64,000 bases of DNA. Source: Spongiactinospora sp. TRM90649 (GTDB taxonomy: Bacteria > Actinomycetota > Actinomycetes > Streptosporangiales > Streptosporangiaceae). How positions within the stretch are numbered: position 1 is the stretch's first letter; each line of letters opens with the position of its first letter. A program made the position numbers and the translations under genes. A model generated the notes under the pieces. That model was given only the letters and a program-made list of their open reading frames with translations. It searched no databases and was not told the DNA's origin. Shown piece after piece: positions 62,583 to 64,000 of this stretch. The stretch covers positions 40,255 to 104,254 of the forward strand of contig NZ_JARLTC010000038.1 of assembly GCF_029382225.1 (NCBI RefSeq), read 5' to 3'.

Positions 62583-63149
62583 ATGGGGCAGCGGAGGTCG
62601 TCAACGATCGCGCGCCGCGCCACCGCGTCGGCGGTGCTTGTCGCGGCGCTCGCCGTCGTCACCTCGGGCTGCGGGATTCTCGGCGGAGGCGCACCTCTCG
62701 ATTCCATCAGCGTGTCCAGCTCGCGTATCAAAGAAGGTGCCCCGCTGCCCGCCGGATACTCCTGCAAGGGAACACTGGGCAGCCCGCCGCTGCGGTGGTC
62801 GGGCGTTCCCACTCCGCAGACCAAGTCGGTCGCCGTGGTCGTGGACAACAACGGCGCGGGCTTCGACGGGGAGATGCACTGGGTCCTGTACAACATCGAC
62901 CCGCGCACCACCGAGCTGGGTGACAACATCGCGCAAAGCCTGCCCGCCGGAATGGGTCAGTTGCGTCTGGCCAACGGCAAGGTTGGCTACTCTCCCCCAT
63001 GCCGCGCCGATGGCAACTATCGTTTCACCGTCTACGCCCTCGACCGCAAGGTCGAGATCAAGGAGAACGCCCCTCTCTCCGATGCGCTGCAACGCATCGC
63101 GGAGCGGACCATCGCTCGTGGTCGGCTGACTGCCGTCCACATCGAGTGA
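62583..63149 (+). CDS. YbhB/YbcL-family (Raf kinase inhibitor-like) lipoprotein
   Basis: 188 residues. A lipoprotein signal peptide ends VVTSGCG with the Cys near 30. The PEBP fold shows GYSCKGTLGSPPLRWSGVP, VVVDNNGAGFDGEMHWVLYN, GYSPPCRADGNYRFTVYAL and a C-terminal helix. The phosphate-binding DxxxP and HW motif are kept. A TAGCAT -10-like sequence 11 bp before the ATG and lack of ribosome site suggest a leaderless start. Ligand unknown. Confidence 0.88.
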   Translation: MGQRRSSTIARRATASAVLVAALAVVTSGCGILGGGAPLDSISVSSSRIKEGAPLPAGYSCKGTLGSPPLRWSGVPTPQTKSVAVVVDNNGAGFDGEMHWVLYNIDPRTTELGDNIAQSLPAGMGQLRLANGKVGYSPPCRADGNYRFTVYALDRKVEIKENAPLSDALQRIAERTIARGRLTAVHIE

Positions 63150-63332
63150 CCCGCCGAGCACCGGAGGTAGTAATGGTTACCGATTCTTCACTTAGGGTGT
63201 GACAACGCTCATAGTGGTCCGACACAATCAGATCCGTTCGCCGAGCGTTGGTGATCAAGTCAGGCAGATCGCGTCTATGGCCGCGCGATCTCACCGGCGC
63301 CGCAGGCAGGCCATGGCCTTGAGGGTGGTGCA

Positions 63333-64000
63333 ATGATCGCGGTCATAGCAAGCCTGGTCGCCGTCGTGCTCCTCGTGCTCGTCGTCGTGGCACTGGGCAT
63401 GCGGTCGATGAACCGCCGGGAGAGCGCGCTGCCCGCGGACCGGCGCAAGAAGATGGCCGATGAGGCGGAGAGCTGCCCCGAGCTGTCCTCCGACGACTTC
63501 GCCACCCGCGAACCGAGGGTCGACTACTTCACGCCCGACTTCAGCCCGATCGACGAGCCCGAGGAGAAGCGCCAGCGCCCCCCGAGGCAGCCGGGCACGC
63601 GTGGCCGCCGCGGCGTCGACGAGTTCGGCGGAGCCGACGACTACGACGAGGACTACTGGTCCAAGGTCCGCGACGACGAGGGCGGTTTCGGCGGGTCCAT
63701 CGCGGCCAGGCGCGGCGCCCCGCGCGATGACCTCTCCCAGGAAGGCGCTCCCGCGCCGCGCGAGGAGGGGCCCGGGGCCGACGAGCCGACCAGGCGCACT
63801 CCGCCCGCGTCGCGCACCGGCGGCGGCCTCGCCGACCTGGTCGAGCCTCCGAGCCGTCCCGCTCCCGCCGCAGAGCAGAAGACCGTGATGTTCACCCCGC
63901 CGGAGGGACAGGGTCCGGGCCGCGCCCCCGAGGGCGGACGCGGCGACCAGCCCCCCGGCCGCGGCCCCGCGCGTCCCGCGGGCGGGCCGCCCCGCCGTAC
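63333..64000 (+). CDS. Membrane-anchored Pro/Arg/Asp-rich protein, 3' end missing
   Basis: 222 codons, open to the right edge. ATG 63333 with GAGG nine bases upstream. One N-terminal helix (VIASLVAVVLLVLVVVALGM), a short basic stretch, then an acidic region (DYFTPDFSPIDEPEEKR, DDYDEDYWSKVRDDEGGFGG) and a Pro/Gly/Arg-rich disordered part. G/C-ending codons and amino-acid bias fit real coding. A 9-residue reading with a perfect ribosome site lies 130 bp upstream. Family not recognised. Confidence 0.78.
   Translation, partial: MIAVIASLVAVVLLVLVVVALGMRSMNRRESALPADRRKKMADEAESCPELSSDDFATREPRVDYFTPDFSPIDEPEEKRQRPPRQPGTRGRRGVDEFGGADDYDEDYWSKVRDDEGGFGGSIAARRGAPRDDLSQEGAPAPREEGPGADEPTRRTPPASRTGGGLADLVEPPSRPAPAAEQKTVMFTPPEGQGPGRAPEGGRGDQPPGRGPARPAGGPPRR

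Overview
The window is about 64 kb of very GC-rich chromosomal DNA from a filamentous actinomycete. It has GTG starts, many 4-bp ATGA/GTGA overlaps and strong third-position G/C bias. A SepH-type division protein, a SARP/AfsR regulator, a Rok7B7-like xylose locus, DUF4193/DUF3710/DUF3159/DUF4235 proteins and a Pnkp-Hen1 RNA-repair pair point to Streptosporangiales or a relative; the exact genus is inference. No tRNA, rRNA, insertion sequence, prophage or CRISPR array was recognised.

Layout. 0-3 kb: beta-oxidation pair fadA (cut by the left edge) and fadB. 3-7.3 kb: amino-acid permease with a membrane-anchored YtkA/FixH-like protein, then dxs. 7.4-13.7 kb: secreted zinc peptidase, the xylose ABC operon xylF-xylG-xylH with its ROK regulator, and a TauE/SafE exporter. 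13.8-17.5 kb: aconitase with an elaborate upstream region, and a DUF457 membrane protein. 17.5-20.5 kb: a divergent spacer with strong RNA-like hairpins, an autoregulated PadR gene, a DUF1707 gene with a frameshift, and a sugar porter. 20.5-24.5 kb: pnkp-hen1. 24.6-28 kb: F420-type luciferase-like oxidoreductase, a GH18-like lipid- or membrane-anchored protein and an RNA m5U methyltransferase.

28-34 kb is a block matching the gene order remembered for Mycobacterium tuberculosis Rv2689c-Rv2697c: RNA methyltransferase, KimA-like potassium permease, two TrkA/RCK proteins (CeoB, CeoC), DUF3159, OB-fold protein, DUF3710, dut. DUF4193 (41.3 kb) and suhB (44.6 kb) belong to the same ancestral neighbourhood but have been separated by insertions. 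34-41 kb holds an AI-2E family permease, a decayed PASTA-like fragment, valS, DUF4235, otsA and an EcsC-like protein. 42-44 kb: a two-component system with a tandem direct repeat upstream. 44.3-52.4 kb: a 54-residue protein, suhB coupled to an S9 peptidase, ferrochelatase, a lytic transglycosylase fused to a MacB-like domain, an MFS protein and a sugar-lactone oxidase. 52.9-57.2 kb: an unusually long SepH, then a pair of bacterial PH-domain membrane proteins. 57.4-62.5 kb: a DrrAB-type ABC exporter converging on a large SARP/NB-ARC/TPR regulator. 62.6-64 kb: a YbhB-like lipoprotein and a membrane-anchored acidic/proline-rich protein cut by the right edge.

Most genes are housekeeping or conserved actinobacterial genes. 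The points most worth a second look are the hairpin-rich spacer at 17.55-17.66 kb, the operator arrays before acnA, the abutting 11-bp repeats before the response regulator, the KimA/RCK arrangement, the DUF1707 frameshift, the MacB-like/SLT fusion and the CRP-type palindrome before sepH.
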